From Pseudomonadota bacterium (GTDB lineage: Bacteria; Pseudomonadota; Gammaproteobacteria; Burkholderiales; JAKAFK01), in NCBI GenBank assembly GCA_021788645.1, contig JAJYKK010000009.1, forward strand, positions 1-64,000: a DNA stretch of 64,000 bases. Reading direction: 5' to 3'. Made by a program: the position numbers and the translations under genes. This document shows, piece by piece, positions 7,318 to 16,633 of the stretch (positions are counted from its first letter, which is position 1; every line of letters begins with the position of its first letter). The notes under the pieces are model-generated. The model made no database searches and had not been told where the DNA came from. It saw only the letters and a list, made by a program, of their open reading frames with translations.

Positions 7318-9330
7318 TCAACGGACGATCGGCCCCTGAGAATGGGCGATCCGTTTCAGGCGGTCGATCAGCACATCCCAATCCACGAAATGATTGTAGC
7401 CGATTACCGTTATCGCGGGAATCCCGCCGCCTTCGACGATGACATAGCCATTGGGCACCTCCTTGATGCCGTTCATCTTGCAAATGCCGTTGCGCAAAAT
7501 GCAGCTCAAGCCGATTCGTCGGTAGCGAAACTGCTTGAAGAACCCCAAAAACCCGCGCTCCAGGACGGCAGAGGGACTCGCGCCGCCCAGCGCGGTAATG
7601 TTCTGCACCGCGCGCTGGCTGATTTCTCGGACATAATGGCCGGGACTCGATGCGATGCGCGCATCGAAGGCCACCGGTCGCCAATCCACCAAATCCAGGT
7701 GGTCGACCGTAGCGTCGATGCGCCCCTGGATACTCCCGAAGGAGAACGCGCGCGTCAGCAGGCCCAAATCCAGCCGGTGCATGTACAGGTCCGCCTGCAG
7801 TTGCGGCGCGGGCCCCAGCGGATGCTGCAGCGCGAGATGCGTGACGGCGATCGAGCCGTCGAAGACGCGCACCAGCAAGGCGCCGTTTAGCGCCAGCCGG
7901 CCCTGCCGGTAAGTCACTTCCGGAATGACCCCGGAGAGATCGCCGTGCATGACGGGGAGCTTCAGCGCGCGCGTCAGATCCGCCATCGACAAGGGACTCA
8001 AGGTGCCGCTGAAGCCCCCCGCCCACCCGTTTTTTCCCCGTTCGGCATACAAACTATTGACGGCAAGCTGCCCGTTCAGGATGGGAATGGTCAGGCGCGG
8101 TGCGCGGAAACTGGTGCCTTTCAGGGCCAGGGGCACGTCCATGCTGCCCAGCGGCAGACTGAAAACCCGGCCCTGCTTGATCCGGATACTCGCTGCGGTA
8201 GGCGCAACACGGCTCCACGGAATGTTGGCCGCGATGCCTTGGAAGGCAAACTCGTGGCTCTTGTCGGCAGCCGATGCGCCGCGCAGCACAAGGTCGAACT
8301 GCTGAGGCCGTCCGTCCTGGTATCGCCAGCGCACATCCGCCTCTCCGGCAAGCACCAGGTTGCCCAGCGCGGTCCCCGCATAGAATGGCTGCACGAAGAC
8401 CGGATAGGCTTGCGCAAGCTGAACCTTGGACGCCTGCACGTCGAGGTCCTGCAGCCTGCCCTTCAGCCGATTCCAGCGCCCCGAGAACCGCGCGGATCCC
8501 ACGCCGGTCATCGCCAGGCGGCCGGCGGAGACCACGGCTGCCTGCGGGCCCCAGGTTCCTTCCGCATCGAGCTGGGCACCGCCCTTTGCGAGGTAGAACG
8601 GCTGCCAGAACACCTCGCCCTGCCGGTAGTCCACCCGTGCACTCCACGCCCAGCGGCCCAGCACACGGACGGCCGACGCGTGAAGCGAGCCGCTCAGCTT
8701 GTCGCCCGCATGCAGACCCGATGCGTCGCTGAAGGCCGCCTGCGCGAGCCGCACGTCGGCCCCAAGGCGTACCGCACCTGCTCCGTCCCCGAGGACCGAG
8801 AGCCGTCCCGTCACCCGCCCGCCGGTTGGGTGCGGCAAGCGCGATCCCAGCCAGGGGCTTAGGCGCTCGAGCCGCCCATTGCGCACGTCGACCACCGCTT
8901 GCCAACCCGTGGTCCGAAACTGCGCGTCCAATCCCCACGATTCGCCCCGCGCAGGCGCAATCACCACCTTGAGCCGCCGCGGCATGCTGCTGTATTGGAA
9001 GGCCAGGGGCATGCGCTGGACGAAGAAGAGCTGGCCACGGGCGCACCGCACCCCTTGAGGCGCCAGATGCAACCCGCTGCACCGGAGCGCGACGTTCCGG
9101 TAGCGATGGCGCGACAGCACCAGCGAGCCGATGTGTACCTTCAGGCGAGGCGCGCCGAGCGGCCCGCGCAACTCGCCCCGAAGGTCGTGGACAACCACCG
9201 TCGCGCTCGCGACCTCCGCGGCGCTCACATGGATCTCGGTGTCCGCGCGGGCGCCGCCCCCATGCAGCTGACCTGCGGCCACAAGCCCGAGGCCGACCGC
9301 AAACGCGCGTGATTTTGGTCTGCCGCTCAT
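7318..9330 (-). CDS. ydbH: YdbH-type AsmA-like intermembrane phospholipid transport protein
   Basis: A 670-residue protein that should span the periplasm as a lipid-conducting groove. The N-terminus has a hydrophobic export or anchor segment up to about residue 29. The body is beta-rich with repeated AsmA-like units. The C-terminus, around LRNGICKMNGIKEVPNGYVIVEGGG broken by short polar turns, is the part that meets YnbE. It is shorter than E. coli YdbH (879 residues). ATG 9330 is chosen because the open frame upstream of it is low-complexity Arg/Gly/Ala with no hydrophobic segment, and GGAAGG precedes it. First gene of the operon ydbH-ynbE-ydbL-exonuclease-rlmD. Confidence 0.85.
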   Translation of the reverse strand: MSGRPKSRAFAVGLGLVAAGQLHGGGARADTEIHVSAAEVASATVVVHDLRGELRGPLGAPRLKVHIGSLVLSRHRYRNVALRCSGLHLAPQGVRCARGQLFFVQRMPLAFQYSSMPRRLKVVIAPARGESWGLDAQFRTTGWQAVVDVRNGRLERLSPWLGSRLPHPTGGRVTGRLSVLGDGAGAVRLGADVRLAQAAFSDASGLHAGDKLSGSLHASAVRVLGRWAWSARVDYRQGEVFWQPFYLAKGGAQLDAEGTWGPQAAVVSAGRLAMTGVGSARFSGRWNRLKGRLQDLDVQASKVQLAQAYPVFVQPFYAGTALGNLVLAGEADVRWRYQDGRPQQFDLVLRGASAADKSHEFAFQGIAANIPWSRVAPTAASIRIKQGRVFSLPLGSMDVPLALKGTSFRAPRLTIPILNGQLAVNSLYAERGKNGWAGGFSGTLSPLSMADLTRALKLPVMHGDLSGVIPEVTYRQGRLALNGALLVRVFDGSIAVTHLALQHPLGPAPQLQADLYMHRLDLGLLTRAFSFGSIQGRIDATVDHLDLVDWRPVAFDARIASSPGHYVREISQRAVQNITALGGASPSAVLERGFLGFFKQFRYRRIGLSCILRNGICKMNGIKEVPNGYVIVEGGGIPAITVIGYNHFVDWDVLIDRLKRIAHSQGPIVR

Positions 9331-9503
9331 GCCTTCCGACTTGCCCTTTCGCTCCCGGATGGCTCGCCAAAGGCGCGCCGGCCGCGCATCCTTCCCCCGT
9401 CGCTCGGCCCACGGGGGCCCCTCAGGCCCATCGCCTACTCTCAGCATAGCGCGCCCCCAACGCCAGCGCAGCGCGAGGGCGGGCCGGCCATGCGCGTCTC
9501 CCG

Positions 9504-10112
9504 TCAGGCCAGTTGGGGCATGCCGTGAAACACGAGGTTCATGACCGCCCCCGCGGCCTGCTGCCGGACGGCCAGGCGGGTTACCGAGGCCAGCGGAACC
9601 TCGATCCGATAGGCGGAAGAAAGCGGTATGGCCAGGGCGCGCACCAGCGCCATGCGAATCACGCCGGCATGGCACACGAGCAAGGCATGGCGCCCGCTGA
9701 ATTCGGCAGCCGCTTCGTCGAGCGCAAGCCCCACCCGCTGGGCGAACGCCTCCGCCGGCTCGGCGCCCTCCGGGCGATGGTTCACCGGATCGCGCTTGAA
9801 GGCCGCCAGCGCCGATGCATCCTCGGCCTCGATCTCTCCGGGCGTCCTTCCCTCCCACGCGCCGAAGCCCGCCTCCTGCAGGCGCGCATCCAGGCGCAGC
9901 GCGATGCCATGTCGGTCGGCGAGCGCGGCCGCAAACACGGCGCATCGACTGAGCGGCGAACTCACGATGGATGCCCAGGGAGGCGCCTCCCCAACGGCCG
10001 CCCACATCTGGCGAAAGCCCTCGGGGCTCAGCGGGTCGTCCACCTGACCGCGGTATTTGCGACCGCCCACCGGTTCCCCGTGGCGAATCAGATCTATGAT
10101 CGTGGTCGTCAT
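9504..10112 (-). CDS. Histidine phosphatase family protein
   Basis: 202 residues of the phosphoglycerate mutase-like histidine phosphatase superfamily. LIRHGEP near the N-terminus holds the phospho-accepting histidine. EAGFGAWEG holds the acid residue and VCHAGVIR the second catalytic histidine. The EGRTPGEIEAE region is reminiscent of alpha-ribazole phosphatase (CobC), but no cobalamin genes are nearby, so the substrate stays open. ATG 10112 gives a normal start just before the motif. It diverges from the gene at 10293 and lies 173 bases upstream of ydbH. Confidence 0.82.
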   Translation of the reverse strand: MTTTIIDLIRHGEPVGGRKYRGQVDDPLSPEGFRQMWAAVGEAPPWASIVSSPLSRCAVFAAALADRHGIALRLDARLQEAGFGAWEGRTPGEIEAEDASALAAFKRDPVNHRPEGAEPAEAFAQRVGLALDEAAAEFSGRHALLVCHAGVIRMALVRALAIPLSSAYRIEVPLASVTRLAVRQQAAGAVMNLVFHGMPQLA

Positions 10113-10292
10113 CACGTTCCCTGTCCCATCGCCTGCGTCCCCCCAGGGAAAAATCGTCGCCGGGGCAACGCTCCTCTCGACCAGGCGATACAATGAGGAC
10201 TATCGGCGTCCAAACCGTTGTTGAGGGGGCGGCATCCGCGGCGGCTGCTCGCCCGATACGCCTGCCACTCGCCGCCCATCCCGGAGCCGCCC

Positions 10293-11876
10293 ATGCCGGA
10301 AAGTCTGCGAACCCTCGTTCAAGCCTTGCTCAGGCCTGACTGCTACGACCATGCCGTCGAGCGCATCGAGCTGATCGAGACCCATGTCTCCTACGTGCTG
10401 TTGACAGGGCCATACGCCTACAAGCTCAAGAAGCCGCTCGATCTCGGCTTCCTCGACTTCCGCACATTGGCCCTGCGCCGCTTCTACTGCATCCAGGAAT
10501 GGCGTCTCAACCGACGCTTCGCGGCCGATCTCTACCTGTCCGTCGTCGCCCTGACCGGAAGCCGACACCGCCCGAAAATCAACGGAGCGGGCCCGGTCCT
10601 GGAGTATGCGCTCAAGATGCGCCAGTTTCCCCAAGACGCGCTGCTCAGCACCCGCATCGCGCGCGGAATGCTCACCGCCCAAGACATCGACGCCTGTGCG
10701 AACCGCATCGCCACCTTCCATCAGGCGGCCCCGACGACCGGGGATGCCCTCGACTTCGGCACCGCGGCCAGCGTCTATGCGCCTGTCGCGGAGAATTTCC
10801 GTCAGATCGTCCCGATCCTCGCAGACCCACGCGACGCTGACCGCCTGGCCCTCCTCGACGCGTGGGCCCGAACGACCTATGCGGGCAGCCGCCGGATCCT
10901 GAACGCGCGCCGGCGAGGCGGATGGATCCGGGAAGGGCACGGCGACCTCCATGCCGGCAACGTCGCCCTTCTCAACCAACGCGTCGTCCTCTTCGACTGC
11001 ATCGAGTTCAACGAGTCCCTGCGCTGGATCGACGTCATGAACGATCTCGCCTTCCTGGTCATGGATCTGGTCCGGCTCGGCCAGTCCGCTCACGCAACCC
11101 GGCTGCGCAACCGCTATCTGGTGCTCACCGGCGACTACGGTGGTCTGCGCGTTTGGCGATTCTACCTCGTCTACCGTGCGCTCGTGCGCGCCAAGATCGC
11201 GTTTATTCGGGCAGGACAGGAGTCCACCCTCCCGCAAAGGCGCTCCGGCGAGGCGGCTGGCCGCGATCACCTCGGCCTCGCCGAGCGGTTTGCCGCCGCG
11301 ACGGCCCCGGTTCTCATCGTGACCCACGGTCTGTCCGGCTCCGGGAAGACCTTCGTCGCCGAGCAGGTGTGCGCCATGATCGATGCCATACACGTGCGCT
11401 CGGACGTCGAACGCAAGCGCCTGGTCGGGCTTGCCCCCGAAGCCCGGAACCTGTCAAGCCTCGAAGCCGGGCTCTACAGCCGGCCCGCCACCGAAAAGAC
11501 CTACGCGAGGCTGCGGGCGCTCGCTCGCATGATGCTGTCGGAAGGGTTCGCGGTCATGGTGGATGCCGCCTTCCTGAAATGCTCCCAGCGCGAAGCGTTC
11601 AGGCAGCTCGCCCGCGACCTGAGCGTCCCCTTCGCCATCTTGCATGTGCACGCCCCGGAGCCGCGCCTGCGCGCACGGATCGCGCAGAGGCTCGCCGAGG
11701 CACGCGATGCCTCCGAAGCCGACGACAGGGTGCTGGAATACCAGCGGCAGACGTGCGAGCCTCTCGCGCCCGGCGAGGCGCGCGACATCATCGACGTCGA
11801 CAATGAAGGGGAGCCGAACTGGGAATGGGTGGGAAAGGCGATCATGCGTCGAATCTCGATGCCACGCGATCAGTGA
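10293..11876 (+). CDS. Fusion of aminoglycoside phosphotransferase-like and P-loop kinase domains
   Basis: 527 residues in two parts. Residues 1 to about 340 resemble APH/choline kinases, with the catalytic loop GHGDLHAGNV and the metal-binding DCIEFNE segment. Residues from about 345 form a P-loop kinase of the zeta-toxin/gluconate-kinase type, with Walker A THGLSGSGKTF. This pairing (COG2187 plus COG0645) occurs as a conserved hypothetical in many Proteobacteria; its substrate is unknown. ATG 10293 has GGAG 7 bases upstream. The gene is monocistronic. Confidence 0.82.
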   Translation: MPESLRTLVQALLRPDCYDHAVERIELIETHVSYVLLTGPYAYKLKKPLDLGFLDFRTLALRRFYCIQEWRLNRRFAADLYLSVVALTGSRHRPKINGAGPVLEYALKMRQFPQDALLSTRIARGMLTAQDIDACANRIATFHQAAPTTGDALDFGTAASVYAPVAENFRQIVPILADPRDADRLALLDAWARTTYAGSRRILNARRRGGWIREGHGDLHAGNVALLNQRVVLFDCIEFNESLRWIDVMNDLAFLVMDLVRLGQSAHATRLRNRYLVLTGDYGGLRVWRFYLVYRALVRAKIAFIRAGQESTLPQRRSGEAAGRDHLGLAERFAAATAPVLIVTHGLSGSGKTFVAEQVCAMIDAIHVRSDVERKRLVGLAPEARNLSSLEAGLYSRPATEKTYARLRALARMMLSEGFAVMVDAAFLKCSQREAFRQLARDLSVPFAILHVHAPEPRLRARIAQRLAEARDASEADDRVLEYQRQTCEPLAPGEARDIIDVDNEGEPNWEWVGKAIMRRISMPRDQ

Positions 11877-12009
11877 GCCGCGCGCGACGGATGCGACGTG
11901 AACCCGCGGGTCAGCCCGCGTCCGGCCTGACCCGAGCTGCCGAATGCCTGGCGATGGGCTGGCAACCGGGGCGGTTCCCTGCTTTTCCTGAGGCGAACGG
12001 GCGCGGCCA

Positions 12010-12633
12010 TCATCCGCTCCCGTCCAGCAAGCCGCGCACCGCCCGCGCGATGGCCGGCGCAGGGGTGCCCAAGGGCGCGAGCCATTGGGCCCTCCCCCGG
12101 CCATCAAACATGAAAACGCCGCTCGAGTGAGCGAGTTCGCCCTTCGCTGCGCCCGGCTCATAGACGACGCGGTAGCGCCGCGCGAGGGTCTCCAGGCTGG
12201 CAGGGGTGCCGCGCAGTCCGACCACCTCGGGGCCGAATTCGGCCGCATAGCGGCGCAGCACCGCGAGCGTGTCGCGCACGGGGTCGACGGTCACGAAGAG
12301 AATGCGCACATCACCCGCCTCCCGCCCTAAGAGCCGCACCGCACGGGACAGCGTCGACAATGTCGTCGGGCAGGCATCGGTACAGTGCGTATAGCCGAAG
12401 TAGAGGAGGACCACCTTGTTTCGATAGGTGCGCGCCGTGACCGGCCGGCCGCTATCGCTCGTCATCCGGAATGCCAGGGCGGGCATGAGGCCCGCGATGC
12501 GATACAGGTCCCCGTGCACGCGCGGCTGGCAGGCGCCCAGAAACAGGGAGACGCCCGAAAGGAGCACCACGGCGATCCGGCACCGAAGCAAGGCGGAGAA
12601 AGTCGAGTCAGCCTGACGACGGAATTTGAACAC
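12010..12633 (-). CDS. SCO1/SenC-family copper chaperone
   Basis: A 207-residue lipoprotein with a signal segment and lipobox LFLGAC (C35), then a thioredoxin fold. Copper ligands are C84 and C88 in CTDACP, with a late histidine in ELAHSSGV. SCO proteins deliver or reduce copper at the CuA centre of haem-copper oxidases. It follows ctaG by 46 bases on the same strand, so the two are likely an oxidase-assembly operon. No oxidase subunit genes are in the window. Confidence 0.9.
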   Translation of the reverse strand: MFKFRRQADSTFSALLRCRIAVVLLSGVSLFLGACQPRVHGDLYRIAGLMPALAFRMTSDSGRPVTARTYRNKVVLLYFGYTHCTDACPTTLSTLSRAVRLLGREAGDVRILFVTVDPVRDTLAVLRRYAAEFGPEVVGLRGTPASLETLARRYRVVYEPGAAKGELAHSSGVFMFDGRGRAQWLAPLGTPAPAIARAVRGLLDGSG

Positions 12634-12679
12634 CGCCCCCCCTAAGGTCGACGCGTGCAGACACCAGACGGGCCTCGCG

Positions 12680-13567
12680 CTAGCCGTCGATTTCGGTCAG
12701 CGGCCAGGGACCCGCGGTCCGAAGGTCTCCCGCCGCACCGGACGCCACGGCCTGGCTGCGCGTCAGCCTGTGCAGAATGACCAGCGAGCCGATGACCGAC
12801 ATCATGTCCGGCGGAATCCAGGTGAGCAGCCCCCCCAGTTGCTGGTCGCTCATCGGGTTGATGGGCCATGCGCGCCCGCACAATGCGTAGACGGTGTAGA
12901 GCAAGGTCCCATGAAAGAAAATATAGGCGCCGAGCAGCAATTGGCCAATCATGACCAGGAACAGCATCAGAAAACGGACGAGATAGGCCGCCTCCTGCTG
13001 CTTTCCCACCCCCTGCGCCGTCAGCATGGCCTGCCAGAACAGGAGGCCGTCGATCACCATGCCCCAGTTCATCGCGCGGTAGCGATCGACGTCGAGCATC
13101 GCCGTGAAATGAACCGCGGGTATCAGCCAGAAATAAAGGAGCCCCACGAACAGCACGGCGGCGACGAAAGGCTGCTGGATGAAGCGGTAGGCCGCCCGCA
13201 GCGGGCGCCAACGCCCCACGGGCTCGATCCAGCGCACGCGCCATCGGGCGGGAACCCCCTGCGCCATGACCCGCCCCGGGGCCGACAATACGATCAAGAA
13301 AGGCCCGAGGTGGTGGAGAAAGAGTTGCTGCAGCCGATGGACCCAGAACATGTGCTGAGACAGGAAATCGAAATAGCTCTGCAGCGACAGATAGATCAGC
13401 GCGAGCCCCGCAAAGAAGCCCAGCGCCGGCCCGAGGCCGGCCGCCTCGCCCGTCTGCGCCGCTTTGCGCATACCCCGTGCGTACAGCAGGGCCGCCGCGA
13501 GGCAGCAAACATCCACGGTCGGCGAAAATTGCCACGGCGCGAGATAAAAAATGAGCAGTCGAAGCAA
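12680..13567 (-). CDS. ctaG: CtaG, caa3-type cytochrome c oxidase assembly factor
   Basis: A 295-residue polytopic membrane protein of the caa3_CtaG family, with about seven hydrophobic segments and conserved FWVHRLQQLFLHHLGP, WLIPAVHFTAM and IPPDMMSVIGS. The family helps place copper (CuB) in haem-copper oxidases. TTG 13567 is preceded by GGAGAGG at 6 bases, which supports this unusual start. It is co-directional with the SCO gene. This is the B. subtilis-type membrane CtaG and not the Cox11-type protein. Confidence 0.88.
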   Translation of the reverse strand: MLRLLIFYLAPWQFSPTVDVCCLAAALLYARGMRKAAQTGEAAGLGPALGFFAGLALIYLSLQSYFDFLSQHMFWVHRLQQLFLHHLGPFLIVLSAPGRVMAQGVPARWRVRWIEPVGRWRPLRAAYRFIQQPFVAAVLFVGLLYFWLIPAVHFTAMLDVDRYRAMNWGMVIDGLLFWQAMLTAQGVGKQQEAAYLVRFLMLFLVMIGQLLLGAYIFFHGTLLYTVYALCGRAWPINPMSDQQLGGLLTWIPPDMMSVIGSLVILHRLTRSQAVASGAAGDLRTAGPWPLTEIDG

Positions 13568-13700
13568 CGCCTCTCCATGCCAAGGACCGTCTGCGGGTAA
13601 GAGAAGACTCTGGCGGCGCGTTCAGGCGGTGTCGAGACCGCGGAAACCCGGCGGCCCATGCCCTCAATCTATGGCATGGGCACCGAAAAGGCCAGGCCGA

Positions 13701-14819
13701 TCATCCCTGGGCAAGACGGGCGAAGGCCTGGGTACGCCGTTCATAGGCCTCGCGCGCGATCCGTACGTCCTCCAGGAAATGGGGCAGTTCCTCCAGAAGC
13801 AAGGCTTGGGGCCCGTCGACCAGCGCTTTCGCGGGATCCGGATGGAAATCCACCAGCACCATATTGGCGCCTGCGATCACCCCTTGCGCGACGACATGGA
13901 GGATGTCGAGGAGCCCGTCCGGCCCCGCTGCGCGCGAGCCGACCGAGTGTGACGGGTCGATGCACACGGGCATGCGCGTGAGACGCTTGACGACCGGGAC
14001 GTGGGCGAAGTCGACCAGATTGCGATGCGGGTCGCCCATATTGGTCTTCATGCCCCGCAGCCCGAACACCACCTTCCGGTTGCCCTCGCTCGCCAGGTAT
14101 TCCGCGGCGTTGAGCGATTCATCCAGGGTGATACCGAAACCCCGCTTCAGCAAGACCGGGAATTCCTGCTGGCGCCCGACGATTTTCAGCAACTCGAAAT
14201 TCTGCGTGTTGCGGGTACCGATCTGCAGCATCACCCCGGTGGGATTGCCCGTCTCGCGCAACGCCTCGCGAATCTCATCCACGTGGGATTCGTGGGTCAC
14301 TTCCATGGCGACCACACGGATGCCATATTGGCCGGCGAGTTCGAACACGTAGGGCAGACAAGCCTTGCCATGTCCTTGGAACGAATAGGGGTTCGTGCGC
14401 GGCTTGTACGCGCCCATGCGGGTGCATACCTGCCCCTGGTCGCGCAACGCGCGCATCATCGTTTCCACATGATCGCGCGTATCCACGGCGCACAGCCCGG
14501 CAAACACGTGCAGGCCGTCCTGGCCGAAATGAACGCCGTTGTAGTCGAACGAGGTCGGCCGGTGATCATCCTGGTGGCGCCCCAAGACACGGTATTCCTC
14601 GGACACCCGCACGACCCGCTCGACACCGGGCAGTCCTTTCATGTAATCCAGGGAAAGGGCGGCCGTCCGTCCGATCAGGTAGATTTCCGTGAGCCGCTGC
14701 TCGGTGCCCTGCTCATGATGGATGCGCGTCTGGATATCGGGAAGATGCTGCAAGTAGCCCAGCAGCGCTTGATACTCGGCGCTTTCCGGCGCGATGTTCG
14801 GTGACAGGATGAGGATCAT
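13701..14819 (-). CDS. 3-deoxy-7-phosphoheptulonate synthase (DAHP synthase), type I-beta
   Basis: Condenses phosphoenolpyruvate and erythrose-4-phosphate in the first step of the shikimate pathway. The 372-residue protein has an N-terminal ferredoxin-like (ACT-like) extension of about 90 residues, then a TIM barrel. Motifs seen are GAYKPRTNPYSFQG, the metal/substrate segment GTRNTQNFELL, LLKRGFG and CIDPSHSVG. These mark the class related to Thermotoga DAHP synthase and not AroFGH. The N-terminal domain suggests feedback control by an aromatic amino acid, as known for Thermotoga. Monocistronic. Confidence 0.9.
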   Translation of the reverse strand: MILILSPNIAPESAEYQALLGYLQHLPDIQTRIHHEQGTEQRLTEIYLIGRTAALSLDYMKGLPGVERVVRVSEEYRVLGRHQDDHRPTSFDYNGVHFGQDGLHVFAGLCAVDTRDHVETMMRALRDQGQVCTRMGAYKPRTNPYSFQGHGKACLPYVFELAGQYGIRVVAMEVTHESHVDEIREALRETGNPTGVMLQIGTRNTQNFELLKIVGRQQEFPVLLKRGFGITLDESLNAAEYLASEGNRKVVFGLRGMKTNMGDPHRNLVDFAHVPVVKRLTRMPVCIDPSHSVGSRAAGPDGLLDILHVVAQGVIAGANMVLVDFHPDPAKALVDGPQALLLEELPHFLEDVRIAREAYERRTQAFARLAQG

Positions 14820-14938
14820 GGCGTCCGAGCCGCACTAGCGCCGGTGGGCGCAAGAGAGATCTCGCCCGCCAGGCCGCGGCTCCCGTCGAAGCAGGGCATG
14901 CGCAAGGCCGCTCGGCCCTGCCCCATTCGCCAAACCGC

Positions 14939-15391
14939 CTATTTTTGAAGCAACTGGTCGATGTAGATCTCGGCGTCGATCCAGTCCTGGGCAGGGTCGC
15001 CGCCTCTGAAGCCCCGTGCCTCCGCGCGATAATAGGCCGCCTCGGAAATCATCCGATAACGCTGCTCGGGTGTCACCTGGAGCTTCTTGGCGCCGGCCTT
15101 CCTCTCGCCGTTGCCCGCCACGCCCGGCTTCTTCGCCGTCGGCACGGAGGCCGCATGCTTAGGCTCCGTCGCGGTTGCCTCAGGAACGGATTTCGGCGGG
15201 GCCGACGGGGCTGCCGGCTTGAGGGCGGCGGTCACCGGCTTCTTGGCCTCGGGCTGCGATGCCGCCTTGGGCGCAGGTTGTGCCGGAGCCTTGACGTCAA
15301 CCTTGGGCCCCCTTTCTTCTGCGCTCGCCTTGGGCGCCGGCCCGGCGAGCTTCTTGCCGTTGGATTTGCTCGTCCCTTTCACTTCAGGCAT
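14939..15391 (-). CDS. DUF2934-domain protein with Lys/Ala/Pro-rich tail
   Basis: 150 residues. The first 105 are a low-complexity Lys/Ala/Pro/Ser stretch, probably disordered and strongly basic. The last 40 form a DUF2934 domain (RYRMISEAAYYRAEARGF then DWIDAEIYIDQLL). DUF2934 proteins are common near stress-response genes in Proteobacteria, but their role is unknown. The basic tail could bind nucleic acid; that is inference only. No operon partner. Confidence 0.75.
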   Translation of the reverse strand: MPEVKGTSKSNGKKLAGPAPKASAEERGPKVDVKAPAQPAPKAASQPEAKKPVTAALKPAAPSAPPKSVPEATATEPKHAASVPTAKKPGVAGNGERKAGAKKLQVTPEQRYRMISEAAYYRAEARGFRGGDPAQDWIDAEIYIDQLLQK

Positions 15392-15714
15392 GTATGCTCT
15401 CCTGCGTTAGTCACGATGCGGCGTCCATCGTCCACCGCGTCTGCCGGTCGCTCTTCGGTCAGCCAACACCTTCTCCGGAATCCCTGGCGCACGATGCCGG
15501 GGATGCACGCGACATAATCAGTATAGCAACCCACGCGGCCCTGGCCACCGCCCGCGGGCGACGCTGCCACCGGAATGGACCGTGCCTCGCGCGTTCCGCG
15601 GAAACTCTTTCAACTATAGCATGGTTGTTCTTGCACCCGCGCCCGGGACGCGCCGAAAACGCCATGCTAGTCGATTCCCATGACAGAAGCGCGACAGGCC
15701 CTCGGGCCAAGGCG
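15392..15714. other. Intergenic stretch, no gene recognised
   Basis: The 323 bases lie upstream of the DUF2934 gene and downstream of the nitrilase gene. Open frames here are short and composition-driven. A TATACT-like hexamer at 15518-15523 (minus) could serve the DUF2934 gene, but no matching -35 is convincing. Confidence 0.4.
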
Positions 15715-16629
15715 TCAAGCGGTATCCTTACCGAGAATCGATGCCGTGAGGTCGTCTATCGTGCGATGCTTGAGGGCAGGCAGACTGCCGCGCAACGACG
15801 CCTGATAGGCCGGATTGATGCCGGCGAGCACGACGCCCGACCCACGCGGCAGGCGGTCCAGGACCACGCCCCAGGGATCGACGATCATGCTGTCGCCGTG
15901 CGTCTCACGCCCACTCAGGTGATACCCGCCCTGGGCCGGGGCGAGGACATAGGCCAGATTTTCGATGGCGCGCGCGCGCACCAACGTTTCCCAATGCGCC
16001 TTGCCGGTCGTCTCCGTGAAGGCGGCAGGCACGACGATGAGATCCACCTCGCGCATCGCGCGGTAGAGCTCCGGAAAACGCAAGTCGTAGCAGATCGACA
16101 GGCCGAGACGCCCAAACGGCGTTTTGACGACCACGATGCGATCACCCGGTTCGATGGTGGTCTCTTCCCGGAAATGCTCGTTGCCGAGATCAAGCCCGAA
16201 CAGGTGGATCTTGTCGTAGCGCGCGGCCAGCTTGCCCTTCTCGTCGTACACCAAGCAGCTGTTGCGCACCTTGCCTGGATGAGAGGCCTCCAGCGGCACC
16301 GATCCGCCGATGACCCAAATCTTGTGCCGACGGGCCTGATCGCTCAAGAAATGCTGTATCGGCCCGCGGCCCTCGCCCTCCCGCACGGCCACCTTGTCCG
16401 TGTCCTTGAGCCCCATGATGGCGAAATTCTCCGGCAGGGCGACGAGCCGCGCGCCCGAGTCCGCGGCCATGGCGATCAGGCGTTCGGCCTCGGACAGGTT
16501 GGCCGCCACGTTCGGCCCGGAAGCCATCTGAATGGCAGCGATCCGGCAGATGCCGGGCTGCGGCTTGCCCTTGCCGGGCGTCGGACGCGTGCGCGTCTTG
16601 GCAAAGCTGGATGATCCCTTTGGCGTCAT
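15715..16629 (-). CDS. Carbon-nitrogen hydrolase, Nit1-like (deaminated glutathione amidase type)
   Basis: 304 residues with the nitrilase catalytic triad: Glu in LPENFAIMG, Lys in YDKIHLFGLDLG and Cys in SICYDLRFPELYR. The KIHLFD-like and DLRFPELYR segments are those of Nit1/YbeM-like enzymes, which repair deaminated glutathione. About 25 Lys/Thr/Pro-rich residues precede the domain. ATG 16629 lies 4 bases after the yhdP stop, so the two genes are probably one operon. In many Gammaproteobacteria tldD follows; here it does not. Confidence 0.85.
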   Translation of the reverse strand: MTPKGSSSFAKTRTRPTPGKGKPQPGICRIAAIQMASGPNVAANLSEAERLIAMAADSGARLVALPENFAIMGLKDTDKVAVREGEGRGPIQHFLSDQARRHKIWVIGGSVPLEASHPGKVRNSCLVYDEKGKLAARYDKIHLFGLDLGNEHFREETTIEPGDRIVVVKTPFGRLGLSICYDLRFPELYRAMREVDLIVVPAAFTETTGKAHWETLVRARAIENLAYVLAPAQGGYHLSGRETHGDSMIVDPWGVVLDRLPRGSGVVLAGINPAYQASLRGSLPALKHRTIDDLTASILGKDTA

Positions 16630-16633
16630 ATCG

